Shown: positions 54,108 through 63,113 of the stretch, one piece after another | How positions within the stretch are numbered: position 1 is the stretch's first letter | Layout of the letters: every line of letters starts with the position of its first letter | Source: JACMLD01 sp038229695 | GTDB taxonomy: Bacteria > Bacteroidota > Bacteroidia > Chitinophagales > Chitinophagaceae | NCBI GenBank assembly: GCA_038229695.1 | Contig: JBBROE010000006.1 | Location: forward strand, 1-64,000 | Reading direction: 5' to 3' | DNA: 64,000 nucleotides | Translations under genes and position numbers: made by a program | The notes under the pieces: generated by a model | Databases searched by the model: none | What the model was told of the DNA's origin: nothing | The model's input: only the letters and a program-made list of their open reading frames with translations

Positions 54108-54364
54108 TGCGGCGTGCAGCGCACACCCGGGGAGCATCATCGCATTGGCCTGGCCAGGGAATAAGCCATTGAATGTTGCATTGTTTACCCGTTTTTTGCG
54201 CGCCTCAAGGGACGCCTTGCGTTAGCGGCCACCGATTTTTAAAAGCCCGGAAGGGGGGCAGTCATGCAACCGGCCAGCTTGCCGGCCGGGTTCCGTTGCG
54301 GGTAAAATGGTTACTTTGCAGGCCGGTTTGCGCGAACGCTGCCGGGTAATGTTTAAAGCGTACA

Positions 54365-56179
54365 ATGAAGCGATTTTCCCGAATATTTTTTTATCTCCGT
54401 GACCAGACCTCAAACATCATCCTGTACTTTGTTTTCAACCTGCTGTCGATCGTGTTCTCACTGATTTCGCTGGCCATGCTGGCGCCGTTCCTGCAGTTGC
54501 TGTTCGGAAAAGAAAAGCTGGTGGATGTGAAGCCGCCGCTGGTAATGTCGGTTAACGGCTTAATTCAATACCTGAAATATTTTATCAGCCTGCTCATCCG
54601 CCAGCACAACGAACTGTATGCGCTGGGCGCTATATGCGGGATCATTATCCTGTCCATTTTCCTTAAAAACGTTTTTTATTACCTGACGTTACGAACGGTG
54701 ACGCCTATCCGTAATCATGTAATGACCCGGCTTAGGGCCGACCTCTATGCAAAAATCCTGGAACTGCCCATCGGTTATTTTACCGAACAGAGAAAGGGAG
54801 ATATCATCAGCCGCATGAGCAACGACAGCAACGAGGTGGAATGGAGTATCATCGGCACTATGGAAGGGCTTATCCGCGACCCGCTGAATATCATCATCAT
54901 CCTGGTGATGCTCGTTTTCCTAAGCCCGCTGCTGTCGCTTTTCCTGCTTGTATTGCTTCCACTCACCGGTTTTCTCATCGGCCGGGTGAGCCGCAGCCTG
55001 AAGACGCAGTCGAACACCGCGCAGGAATACCTGGGTACGCTGATGTCGATTTTGGATGAAACCCTTTCCGGCCTCAGGGTCATCAAAGCGTTTACGGCAG
55101 AGCGGCTCCTGGGGCAGCGTTTTTTTAGCACCAATGCCGATCTCAACCACCTCCGCAATAAAATGAATTTCCGGCGGGACCTCGCTTCGCCCATGTCTGA
55201 GTTCCTGGGGGTATTGGTGCTCAGCGCCATCTTATGGTTTGGGGGAAGGCTTGTATTCAGCCATTCCCTCAACCCTGATACCTTCATCACGTATATCGTT
55301 TTTTTTACCCAAATTATCAACCCCGCAAAATCGCTGTCGACCGCATTTTACAATACCCAGCGGGGTGCGGCGGCCATCCAGCGGATAGAAGAAGTGCTGA
55401 AGACGCCGGTGGCCATTACCGATTTGCCCGGCGCGCAGGTCCTTGGCCAGTTTACTTCGGCGATCGAATTCAGGAATGTGAGCTTCGCTTATGACGGGGT
55501 GCCCATCCTGAAAAATATCAACCTGGTGATTGAAAAAGGGAAAACCGTGGCGCTGGTGGGTTCATCGGGTTCCGGTAAATCCACGCTTGCTGATCTCATT
55601 CCCCGTTTTCATGATGTGAGCAGCGGCGAGCTGTTGATTGATGGCATCAATATAAAAAATTATACGCTAAATTCCCTGCGCGGGCAAATGGGCATTGTTA
55701 CCCAGGAACCCATTCTCTTCAATGATACCATTGCCGGCAACATCAGCCTGGGCAGCCCGGCAGCGCCTTTGGCCTCGGTAGAGCAGGCGGCGCGCGTGGC
55801 GAATGCCTGGCAGTTTATTGTGAAAAAAGAAAATGGCCTTGCGACCAATATCGGTGACAGGGGCAGCAAGCTCAGCGGAGGCGAGCGGCAGCGGCTGACC
55901 ATTGCGCGGGCCGTACTAAAAAACCCACCGGTTTTAATTTTTGATGAGGCAACGTCCTCCCTGGATACGGAAAGCGAACGACTGGTGCAGGATGCCATCA
56001 ACCACGTGATGCAAAACCGCACGTCGCTGGTGATTGCCCACCGGCTGTCAACCGTGAGGCATGCGAACGAAATCATTGTACTCAACCACGGGGAGATTGC
56101 AGAACGCGGCACCCATGCAGAGTTGCTCGAAAGAGCGGGTATCTATAAACGTTTGATCGATCTGCAAGAGGTGAAATAA
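54365..56179 (+). CDS. MsbA-like ABC exporter (fused permease-ATPase)
   Basis: A 604-residue half-transporter. Six membrane helices occupy about 1-330 with coupling features (LPIGYFTEQRKGDIISRMSND), followed by the nucleotide-binding domain. Walker A is GSSGSGKST near 399, the Q loop is in VTQEPILFND, the signature is LSGGERQR near 503, Walker B is VLIFDEATS near 523 and the H loop is in VIAHRLSTV. It functions as a homodimer exporting lipid A or another lipid-linked glycan across the inner membrane. It is separated from the GT2 gene only by an A/T-rich insert, which suggests an older envelope-glycan neighbourhood. Confidence 0.93.
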   Translation: MKRFSRIFFYLRDQTSNIILYFVFNLLSIVFSLISLAMLAPFLQLLFGKEKLVDVKPPLVMSVNGLIQYLKYFISLLIRQHNELYALGAICGIIILSIFLKNVFYYLTLRTVTPIRNHVMTRLRADLYAKILELPIGYFTEQRKGDIISRMSNDSNEVEWSIIGTMEGLIRDPLNIIIILVMLVFLSPLLSLFLLVLLPLTGFLIGRVSRSLKTQSNTAQEYLGTLMSILDETLSGLRVIKAFTAERLLGQRFFSTNADLNHLRNKMNFRRDLASPMSEFLGVLVLSAILWFGGRLVFSHSLNPDTFITYIVFFTQIINPAKSLSTAFYNTQRGAAAIQRIEEVLKTPVAITDLPGAQVLGQFTSAIEFRNVSFAYDGVPILKNINLVIEKGKTVALVGSSGSGKSTLADLIPRFHDVSSGELLIDGINIKNYTLNSLRGQMGIVTQEPILFNDTIAGNISLGSPAAPLASVEQAARVANAWQFIVKKENGLATNIGDRGSKLSGGERQRLTIARAVLKNPPVLIFDEATSSLDTESERLVQDAINHVMQNRTSLVIAHRLSTVRHANEIIVLNHGEIAERGTHAELLERAGIYKRLIDLQEVK

Positions 56180-56239
56180 TTCCGTTGTGCGACATGTTCT
56201 CGGACACGCCCTGCTGATCGAAACTAATAAGTCAAAAAC

Positions 56240-57064
56240 ATGATTTTTCAAATCATACAACCTTCTTTACATCTGCAAGGCTTTGTAAAAGATTACATGT
56301 TGTTGCATTATGTGTTTGACACAAACAATCCGATACCTATAAAACCTTTTCCTGCCAATACACAACATTGTTTGGTGTTTTATTTACGAGGGAGTGTAAC
56401 TGCATTTGACCCCCAAACAGGATTGTCAAAAGTTTATCCCAGGACTTCTATTAATGGTTCGCAAATATCACGGTTCGATTTTCATCTATCGCCACATTAT
56501 TTAATGTTTTCTGTCAATTTTCAACCCAGCGCCTTGACAAAGTTTTTAAAATTGCCACTTACAGAATTTGTTGATGAAAGGATTGATGCGGAAGCAATTT
56601 TAAATCCTGAAATACATCAATTACACGACCAATTAGCAAATGCAAATTCCTACGACAGTATTGTAGAAATGGTTGAGCATTATCTTTGGAAAAGGGTACA
56701 AAGTTTGAAAACAGAGGTTCATCCAATTGAAAAAGTTGCTCAAATGATTTCAGAAAACCCAAACAGTTTTAATGTTACAAAAATGGCAAGATTTGCTTTT
56801 TTATCAATCAGCCAATTTGAAAGGAAATTTGTTCAACATATGGGTATCACACCAAAGTTCTACGCACGTATCAACCGGTTTTATAAGGCATATCAAATCA
56901 AAGATAAAAATCCGAAAACAGATTGGTTAAGCATTGCATTGGAGACAGGTTATCATGACTATCAACATTTAGTAAAAGATTTCAAACAATTTTCAGACAC
57001 ATCGCCACATTCGCTATTGGAGGCACAAGCTAATTCACCGGAAAGAATTTTTGGAATCGCTTAA
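56240..57064 (+). CDS. AraC-family transcriptional regulator
   Basis: A 274-residue regulator with an N-terminal DUF6597-like sensor domain (IQPSLHLQGFVKDYMLLHYV ... LPLTEFVDERIDAEA). The C-terminal AraC domain has two helix-turn-helices (NVTKMARFAFLSISQFERKF and DWLSIALETGYHDYQHLVKDF). Base use is A/T-rich (22 G/C in 56641-56700) compared with the ABC gene just before it. It probably controls the cupin gene 89 bases downstream. The pair looks like an acquired cassette. Confidence 0.9.
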   Translation: MIFQIIQPSLHLQGFVKDYMLLHYVFDTNNPIPIKPFPANTQHCLVFYLRGSVTAFDPQTGLSKVYPRTSINGSQISRFDFHLSPHYLMFSVNFQPSALTKFLKLPLTEFVDERIDAEAILNPEIHQLHDQLANANSYDSIVEMVEHYLWKRVQSLKTEVHPIEKVAQMISENPNSFNVTKMARFAFLSISQFERKFVQHMGITPKFYARINRFYKAYQIKDKNPKTDWLSIALETGYHDYQHLVKDFKQFSDTSPHSLLEAQANSPERIFGIA

Positions 57065-57153
57065 AAGTTGCTGATTTTTTACCACCGATACGCTTCGATT
57101 GAAAGTTACTTTTGTTTTGTAAGTCAATTTATTCAACAAAATAATATTCAATC

Positions 57154-57717
57154 ATGGAACGTCGCAAATTTGTACAAAACACACTAACCTTATTGGCTGT
57201 AACAACAATGGCTTCGCCTCTTTTGGCACAAAAATATACGCCAGCAAAAAAAGGTTTCAAGGTAAAAGCATCAGGCACACGTTACAAAGACAAAATAGTT
57301 TACGGCAAAACTCCCATAGATTTTAAGTTACTAAGTAGCGACACCGAAAACCGATTGTCAGTTTTTATTAGCTCCAACAACCAAAAAGGTTTTGGACCGC
57401 CGTTGCACCTTCATCATACGTTCGATGAATTCTTTTCTGTGCTTGAAGGAATATTTATATTTGAATTAGACGGAGAAGCTATAACATTAGACAAGGGTGA
57501 CAGTATATTTATTCCTCGAAATGTAAAGCATCGTTTCAATTATGAGGGCGAAACATCAGGAACACTTTTAGTGGGTATCACACCCGCCAAAGGCATCGAA
57601 AAATATTTTGCAGACATGGGTAAACTTTTTATAGGAAACGGGATGCCTGACATGGTGGCAATGCAGGCATTGTATAAAAGATACAATTCTGAGATATTGG
57701 GCCCGCCTATGAATTAG
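57154..57717 (+). CDS. Exported cupin-domain protein
   Basis: A 187-residue cupin with an N-terminal signal beginning MERRKFVQNTLTLLAVTTMA, which resembles a Tat signal (RRKF) though only a weak one. The cupin fold carries PPLHLHHTFDEFFSVLEG (three His and a Glu as metal ligands) and GDSIFIPRNVKHRFNYEG (last His). This quercetinase-like arrangement suggests a dioxygenase or binding role outside the cytoplasm; the substrate is unknown. TACTTTTG at 57107-57114 matches the -7 consensus upstream. It is A/T-rich like the AraC gene. Confidence 0.82.
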   Translation: MERRKFVQNTLTLLAVTTMASPLLAQKYTPAKKGFKVKASGTRYKDKIVYGKTPIDFKLLSSDTENRLSVFISSNNQKGFGPPLHLHHTFDEFFSVLEGIFIFELDGEAITLDKGDSIFIPRNVKHRFNYEGETSGTLLVGITPAKGIEKYFADMGKLFIGNGMPDMVAMQALYKRYNSEILGPPMN

Positions 57718-57952
57718 GACATAATCAACTGTTCAGGCCAGAAGCACCAACGCACGACATTGGTATTGCTCCAAGTAGGGCTAGACGTTGAAATTTCGCC
57801 TTTTTGCATCGGTTTACTTTAGTTGGGGCAGGCAATTTTGAATTTGGCTTTTTGTTGTTAACAGTTAAGTCATATTTTCAACTGGGCTGCCGTTACGGTC
57901 TGGACGTAATAAAATATCGTATATGCACTAATACCTGTCCGTTGCCCCGGCT

Positions 57953-58849
57953 TTACAGCAGCTTATAATTTTTGTATTCGCCGATCTTAAAGCCCAGTAC
58001 ATCCTCGAGGGGCTGCATGATCCGGTCTTTGAGTTTCCATTCAGCATTCCGCTGGTTAAACTTGTACACCCAGTCCTGGGCGGCAACTTTAGCCTGCATC
58101 ACCGCGGGGTGGCTGCCGGTAAACGGAATGACGCGGTCTACCCGGTCGGTGGTGATCTTTTCATTCGGATCTTTTTGTGCGGCCGTCAGCTCATCCTGGT
58201 AAAAAGCACGCATCAGCACCTGCTTTTTTTTAAAAGCCGCCGGGGGGCGGATGCCATTATAATGGTAGATCGGCGCTTCTATTTTTTTAACCTGTAATTT
58301 CCTGCCGTTGTCGGTGCCCTGTTCATAGGCGCTTACCGACGCGTATTTCCGGAAGCCCTGGGAATCTTTGTACGAACGGATCCCGGGCAGGTTCCTGAGG
58401 AGCCGCACTTCATAGCGGTGCACCCGGCGGGAATTGCGGATATAGCCATAGGAGCCCCAGAAGTGGAGGAAAGGAAGAATAAACCCTTCTACAGCGGGGT
58501 TGGCTTGGTTTTCCTGCAGCGCGCGGGAAATTTTGGATAAATCATTTTCGTGTATAACCTCGTCAGCCTGGATATGGAAGGCCCAGTCGCCCGTTACCTG
58601 GTCGAGGGCCAGGTTGGTTTGCTGCGCGAATATTTTGCCGCCTGCGTTTAGGCTGGTATCCCAGGTGGTATCGATAATTTTGATTTTACCGGGGGATAAC
58701 CGGCTGAGGGCTTCCCTTGTTCCATCTGTGGAGTCGCCGACGGCTACGATAAATTCATCGCAAATTGGCAGCACAGACTGGAAGGCCTCGAGAAAGGGTA
58801 CACCATAGTTGAACCCATTTCTAACGTAGGAGAATCCTGAAATTTTCAT
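57953..58849 (-). CDS. Glycosyltransferase family 2 protein
   Basis: A 298-residue GT-A fold glycosyltransferase. The nucleotide-sugar region is FVRNGFNYG-like (YVRNGFNYGVPFLEAFQSVL), then DEFIVAVGDSTDGT. QADEVIHENDL holds the acidic motif equivalent to DxD, and RRVHRYEVRLLRNLPG follows. There are no membrane helices, so it is cytoplasmic or peripheral. It probably adds a sugar to lipopolysaccharide or another cell-surface glycan. The acceptor is unknown. It is transcribed towards the AraC-cupin cassette. Confidence 0.88.
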   Translation of the reverse strand: MKISGFSYVRNGFNYGVPFLEAFQSVLPICDEFIVAVGDSTDGTREALSRLSPGKIKIIDTTWDTSLNAGGKIFAQQTNLALDQVTGDWAFHIQADEVIHENDLSKISRALQENQANPAVEGFILPFLHFWGSYGYIRNSRRVHRYEVRLLRNLPGIRSYKDSQGFRKYASVSAYEQGTDNGRKLQVKKIEAPIYHYNGIRPPAAFKKKQVLMRAFYQDELTAAQKDPNEKITTDRVDRVIPFTGSHPAVMQAKVAAQDWVYKFNQRNAEWKLKDRIMQPLEDVLGFKIGEYKNYKLL

Positions 58850-58970
58850 GCCCGTGCTTTTACATTAACCCGCAATTTACAGGATCCCCCGTTTGTTTTC
58901 CGGGTTACCGTGAGGCTACGGAAGCGGGTGGATAAAACAATCCTTTACCTTTGCAGTTGCCCATGAAAGA

Positions 58971-59042
58971 GGGGCTGCTGCCGGTTCATCCGCTGTACAA
59001 GGGTGCGACGCCACCACTGCCGGGAAACGATATGGTGCCGGG
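58971..59042 (+). repeat. Dispersed intergenic repeat, copy 4
   Basis: GGGGCTGCTGCCGGTTCATCC, then GTACAAGGGTGCGACGCCACC and a GGTGCCGGG end: the best match to copy 1. It occupies the 342-base divergent spacer 58850-59191, in which no gene is seen. Confidence 0.6.
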
Positions 59043-59191
59043 CCAAAAAAATTACGGTGTTGAAATAATGTTGCAACGCAAGGTGATAGTCCGGGTGGCG
59101 GCGTGGTTTTAACAACCATTATTTTGTAAGCAGCGGGGGATGGCAGAATTTTACGCTTTCCAGGCAGCCTTTACCGGTGCCATACTAATGA

Positions 59192-59860
59192 ATGTTTATC
59201 ATGATCAATTTTATTCCCATATTCCCGCTTGGCATAGTGGTTTACCCGGGAGAGAGTCTTAACCTGCATATTTTTGAGCCCAGGTACAAGCAGCTCATCG
59301 GGGAGTGTTTCAAAGAAAAGAAATTGTTTGGCATCCCGGTAATCATCAACAACAAGTTGGGTGAAACCGGCACCCTGGTAGAGGTGAAGGAGATCACAAG
59401 CGAGTATGACAACGGCGAAATGGACGTGAAGACCGAAGGCGTAAAAGTCTTCAGTGTGCTGGAGCTTATCAAACAGGTGCCGGACAAACTGTACAGCGGG
59501 GCTATCGTAAAGTACCCGGAGAACATTGAAGACGCCGGCAGGAAGGACCTGATGAAAAAGGTAATCAATGCGACGCGGGAGCTGCATAGCCGGCTTAAAG
59601 TGACCAAAGCGTTTAAGAAGCCAGATGAGGAGCTGAACAGTTATGATATTGCTCACCATGCGGGGTTGTCGGTCGAGCAGGAATATGAGTTACTGGGTCT
59701 CATGCAAGAAATACAACGGCAGGAATACCTGAAGCGGCACCTGGCCAGGGTATTGCCGGTGATGGCTGAAATGGATCAGCTGAAGGAAAAAATAAAGTTG
59801 AACGGGCATTTCAAAAATCTTTCCGCGCTCGATTTTGATCTCCCCGGTGGCAATCCATAG
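59192..59860 (+). CDS. Lon substrate-binding-domain (LON N-domain) protein
   Basis: A 222-residue stand-alone LON N-terminal domain. It opens with INFIPIFPLGIVVYPGESLNLHIFEPRYKQLI, the typical first beta strands and helix. A helical C-terminal bundle (YDIAHHAGLSVEQEYELLGLM) follows, with no AAA or protease part. Starts at 59192 or 59201 (MINFIP) are both possible. Such proteins may bind unfolded peptides; the role is not established. It overlaps the coaX reading frame by 26 bases. Confidence 0.9.
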   Translation: MFIMINFIPIFPLGIVVYPGESLNLHIFEPRYKQLIGECFKEKKLFGIPVIINNKLGETGTLVEVKEITSEYDNGEMDVKTEGVKVFSVLELIKQVPDKLYSGAIVKYPENIEDAGRKDLMKKVINATRELHSRLKVTKAFKKPDEELNSYDIAHHAGLSVEQEYELLGLMQEIQRQEYLKRHLARVLPVMAEMDQLKEKIKLNGHFKNLSALDFDLPGGNP

Positions 59861-60665
59861 CGTACCGGAAGCGGGCCGGCTTAAACCTTTTAAAAAAATT
59901 GCTTTGAACGAACGCACCCTGTGCTTTGATTTTGGAAATACCCGGCTGAAATACGCGGTGTTTGAAGGGGCTGAAAAAATTGCAGATGGTACGCTGGAAA
60001 AGGGCGTTGTTGGAGGGGTGGAGCCGTTGCTGGAAGAATGGAAGCCGGATAAATCCATGCTTTCTTCCGTCATCAAACATGATACGGCGATAGAGAAGCT
60101 GCTGGCGGAGCGAACGCGGTTTCACCTGCTGTCGTACCGCACCCGGCTTCCTTTTACGTCGCCGGTGGGAAAGCCGGAGACCATCGGCGCTGATCGCCTG
60201 GCCCTGTGTGCAGCTGCCGTAGAATTTTTCCCGGGGAAGAACAGCCTGGTGATAGCCCTCGGCACCTGCATCACCTATAATTTCATTAACAAATACCGGG
60301 AATTTACCGGGGGCGGCATTGCACCGGGTATGGATATGCGCTTTAAATCGCTCCACACGTTTACGGCACTATTGCCGGAGATAAAGGAGGACTGGAATTT
60401 CCCGCTGATTGGTTACGATACCAGGACCAATATCTTAAGTGGTGTGCTGATCGGGATGGCGAAAGAAATAGATGGATTTATAGGGGCCTACGGTGAGCGG
60501 TATGATAACCTGATCGTGCATTTAACCGGTGGAAACTGCACTAACTTTGTGCCGCACCTGAAAAACAAAGTCAATGCCGACCCTGATTTCCTGTTTAAAG
60601 GATTATTTGCGATCAGTGAATACAACCAGCCGCCCGATGGGGATCAGCCCGGAGTAAGCGATTGA
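59835..60665 (+). CDS. coaX: Type III pantothenate kinase
   Basis: A 276-residue cytoplasmic kinase of the ASKHA fold that phosphorylates pantothenate in the first step of coenzyme A synthesis. The phosphate-binding start is LCFDFGNTRLKYAVFEG. The middle motif IGADRLALCAAAVEFFPG and ALGTCITYNFI are conserved, and GGGIAPGMDMRFKSLHTFTA completes the pantothenate site. The ATG at 59835 overlaps the previous gene; a TTG at 59904 just before NERTLCFDFGN is an alternative start. It is probably co-transcribed with lptC, 24 bases downstream. Confidence 0.93.
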   Translation: MISPVAIHSVPEAGRLKPFKKIALNERTLCFDFGNTRLKYAVFEGAEKIADGTLEKGVVGGVEPLLEEWKPDKSMLSSVIKHDTAIEKLLAERTRFHLLSYRTRLPFTSPVGKPETIGADRLALCAAAVEFFPGKNSLVIALGTCITYNFINKYREFTGGGIAPGMDMRFKSLHTFTALLPEIKEDWNFPLIGYDTRTNILSGVLIGMAKEIDGFIGAYGERYDNLIVHLTGGNCTNFVPHLKNKVNADPDFLFKGLFAISEYNQPPDGDQPGVSD

Positions 60666-60689
60666 ATATTAAAACGATCAAACCGGGAC

Positions 60690-61283
60690 ATGTACAACAA
60701 GCACAGGAATCAGTTGGCCGGCAGCTTTCGCAGCCTGTTTGGAATAGTGGCCTTGGCGGTCTGCACCGGGCTCTGTTCCTGCGAAACGGATATGAGCCAT
60801 GTTCCCAACCTGAAAGACAAGCGGGCGGCGCTGGATGAGGGGAAGGGCATACAGATTTATCTGAGCCAGAACGGAAAGGTGAAAGGAAAGCTTACTGCTC
60901 CACTGATGTATACTTACCAGGGAGATTCTGCCTATACTGAGTTTCCCCATTCCCTGCATGTGGATTTTTATAACGACTCTATGCAGAAGGAAAGCCAGCT
61001 GGACGCCCGGTACGGGAAGGAACGTTCCTGGGAAAATAAAGTTTTCCTGAAAGATTCCGTGGTGGTCATCAATGTTATCAAAGGCGATACCCTGCGCTGT
61101 GATGAGTTGTGGTGGGACAAGAACACCCAGAAATTTTATACCGACAAGCCTGTACGGTACAGCCAGAGCGACCATTTTGTAAATTATGGCCGAAACGGGA
61201 TGGAAGCCAAACAGGATCTGAGTAATATTGTTTTCTTTGGCAATAATGGCACACTCCCCGTGCCAAAGGACAGCGCTCAATAA
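60690..61283 (+). CDS. lptC: LPS export protein LptC
   Basis: A 197-residue LptC-family protein, part of the bridge that moves lipopolysaccharide from the inner to the outer membrane. An N-terminal hydrophobic segment ends in LCSC (Cys31), which may be a lipobox rather than an uncleaved anchor. The beta-jellyroll follows (IQIYLSQNGKVKGKLTAPLM, DARYGKERSWENKVFLKDSVVV, GDTLRCDELWWDKNTQKFYT). The pairing of coaX and lptC is common in Bacteroidetes. Confidence 0.9.
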   Translation: MYNKHRNQLAGSFRSLFGIVALAVCTGLCSCETDMSHVPNLKDKRAALDEGKGIQIYLSQNGKVKGKLTAPLMYTYQGDSAYTEFPHSLHVDFYNDSMQKESQLDARYGKERSWENKVFLKDSVVVINVIKGDTLRCDELWWDKNTQKFYTDKPVRYSQSDHFVNYGRNGMEAKQDLSNIVFFGNNGTLPVPKDSAQ

Positions 61284-61354
61284 TTGTAATTTTTCCCGCT
61301 TTTTTCAAACCATTCCCGTTTCCCGGCGTTGATAAGAACCGGTAAATTATTAAT

Positions 61355-61386
61355 TAAACGTTTGTTTAATATTAAACAAGTGTTTA
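61355..61386. promoter_or_regulatory. 32-base palindromic TetR-type operator
   Basis: A near-perfect inverted repeat centred at 61370/61371. TAAACGTTTGTTTAAT is mirrored by ATTAAACAAGTGTTTA with two mismatched positions. It ends 13 bases before the tetR ATG, where TetR autoregulation is usual. Confidence 0.7.
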
Positions 61387-61399
61387 GTTTTGCCGGATT

Positions 61400-62026
61400 A
61401 TGCAGGTGACCGATAAAAAAACACATATCATCAACCACGCGGTGGAGCTCTTTGCGGAAAAGGGGTTTGAAGGAGCCTCTATCCGTGATCTGGCGGCCAG
61501 GGCCGGGGTGAATGTGGCGATGGTAAATTATTATTTCGGCTCAAAGGAAAAGCTTTTCGAAGCCATGGTGGAAGACCGCGCCTCGTACACCCGGGGACTC
61601 CTCGATGAAATCGCTTCCAACCCCGGTTACTCCGATCTCGAAAAAATAGAATTGATCATCGACAGCTATATCGGGAAATTATTTACCAACCGGAAATTTC
61701 ACCGGGTGCTGCACCAGGAAATGATGCTGAGCCAACGGGAGTCGCTGCAGGATGCCATCGTTGAAATACTCTATCCAAATCATATCATCATCAAAAATGT
61801 GCTCGATCATGGCATGAAAAAAGGTGCTTTCCGTAAGGTGGATGCTCCGATGGTGATTGCCACGATTATCGGCAGTATCAACCAGGTATTGCTGTCACGA
61901 AAGCTGTGCAATAAGATGATGAACAAGGAATCAGAATATGTGCCTTATGACGACGCGCGGTTCAGCAAGCGGCTGGGGGATCACCTGAAGCAGCTGGTCA
62001 GTGCGCATTTGTTGCCTAGATCATAA
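61400..62026 (+). CDS. TetR-family transcriptional regulator
   Basis: A 208-residue repressor. The N-terminal helix-turn-helix reads HAVELFAEKGFEGASIRDLA then RAGVNVAMVNYYFGSKEKLF. The C-terminal ligand-binding domain is helical, with an AefR/CecR-like arrangement (FHRVLHQEMMLSQRES). It likely represses itself and the EmrAB-type pump encoded downstream by binding the palindrome at 61355-61386, and releases it when an exported compound binds. Confidence 0.93.
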   Translation: MQVTDKKTHIINHAVELFAEKGFEGASIRDLAARAGVNVAMVNYYFGSKEKLFEAMVEDRASYTRGLLDEIASNPGYSDLEKIELIIDSYIGKLFTNRKFHRVLHQEMMLSQRESLQDAIVEILYPNHIIIKNVLDHGMKKGAFRKVDAPMVIATIIGSINQVLLSRKLCNKMMNKESEYVPYDDARFSKRLGDHLKQLVSAHLLPRS

Positions 62027-62055
62027 CTATTATATTATCAAAATTCAAAACCAAA

Positions 62056-63102
62056 ATGGCCAACCACGAATCACCTGATGAAAAGAAGAAATCACCGGTT
62101 CGTTTCATCGTCATCGGGGCGCTACTGCTTGTAGCCCTGTATTTCGGGTACAGAAAAATTCATTTTGCCCTGAATAACGAAACGACAGACAACGCCGAGG
62201 TGGAAGCACATATTTCACCGGTGTTGCCCCGCGTGGCGGGTTATGTAAAAAATATCGCGGTTGGGGACTACGATTCAGTCAGGGCGGGTCAGCTGCTCGT
62301 GGAACTGGATGACGAAGAACTGCAGACGCAGCTTGCCCAGATGGAAGCCGACTACAGCGTGTCGGGGACGGATATCGTCAATGCCAAAGCAGGACTCAAC
62401 AACGCCGTTGTATCGCTTAAGGGTAACCGCGGCAGCATCAGTCTCAACGATGTGAAGGTGCAGCAGGCAAAAGACGATTACAGCCGAAACAAAAACTTGT
62501 ACGCCGACCAGGCGATCACTAAAAAACAGCTCGACGACAGCCGGTATGCCCTGGAGCAGGCCACCCAGACAGTCAGCAACAGCCAGAATGACCTGGGTAC
62601 CGCGCAGAGCAGGATTGCCGTGTTACAGTCTGCCATCCAGAAAGCGGATGCGCAGCTGGCCGTGAAAAAAGCCGTTATCGACCAGCAGAAATTAAGGATT
62701 TCCTACACTAAAATTTATGCCCCGCAGGCGGGGAAAATAGGAAAACGAAATATTACCACTGGGCAGTTCGTACAGGCCGGTGCACCCCTGTTTTCGATTG
62801 TCAGCGACAGCACGTATTGGATCGTCGCCAATTTTAAGGAAACCCAGATCAGGCAATTTCGCCGCGGGCAGCCGGTAGAAATTACGCTGGACGCTTATCC
62901 TGATTTGAAGTTACACGGGGCCATTGAAAGTGTGAGTGACGCCACGGGGGCAAAGTTCTCCCTGCTACCCCCTGACAACGCCAGCGGTAACTTTGTAAAA
63001 GTAACGCAGCGGGTACCGGTAAAAATTGATATTACGGATGTGGGTCGCTATAAAAACATCCTGCGGGCCGGCCTGAGCGCTTACATTGTTGTGCCAAAAT
63101 AA
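62056..63102 (+). CDS. EmrA/HlyD-family membrane fusion protein
   Basis: A 348-residue periplasmic adaptor. A single N-terminal anchor helix (about 15-33, FIVIGALLLVALYFGY) is followed by the biotinyl-lipoyl half-motif NAEVEAHISPVLPRVAGYVK. A long alpha-hairpin (about 90-210, Gln/Ala/Lys-rich) and the second half-motif KIYAPQAGKIGKRNITTGQ precede the beta-barrel domain. It couples the inner-membrane pump to an outer-membrane channel. The tetR gene is 29 bases upstream and the pump gene 11 bases downstream. Confidence 0.93.
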   Translation: MANHESPDEKKKSPVRFIVIGALLLVALYFGYRKIHFALNNETTDNAEVEAHISPVLPRVAGYVKNIAVGDYDSVRAGQLLVELDDEELQTQLAQMEADYSVSGTDIVNAKAGLNNAVVSLKGNRGSISLNDVKVQQAKDDYSRNKNLYADQAITKKQLDDSRYALEQATQTVSNSQNDLGTAQSRIAVLQSAIQKADAQLAVKKAVIDQQKLRISYTKIYAPQAGKIGKRNITTGQFVQAGAPLFSIVSDSTYWIVANFKETQIRQFRRGQPVEITLDAYPDLKLHGAIESVSDATGAKFSLLPPDNASGNFVKVTQRVPVKIDITDVGRYKNILRAGLSAYIVVPK

Positions 63103-63113
63103 TAACTCCTGTT

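Noticed and set aside
53946..54140. N-terminal extension of the OmpA-family gene from an ATG at 54140
   Set aside because: The extra 65 residues are Cys/Pro/Arg-rich translation of a dispersed repeat, and the signal peptide begins at 53945.
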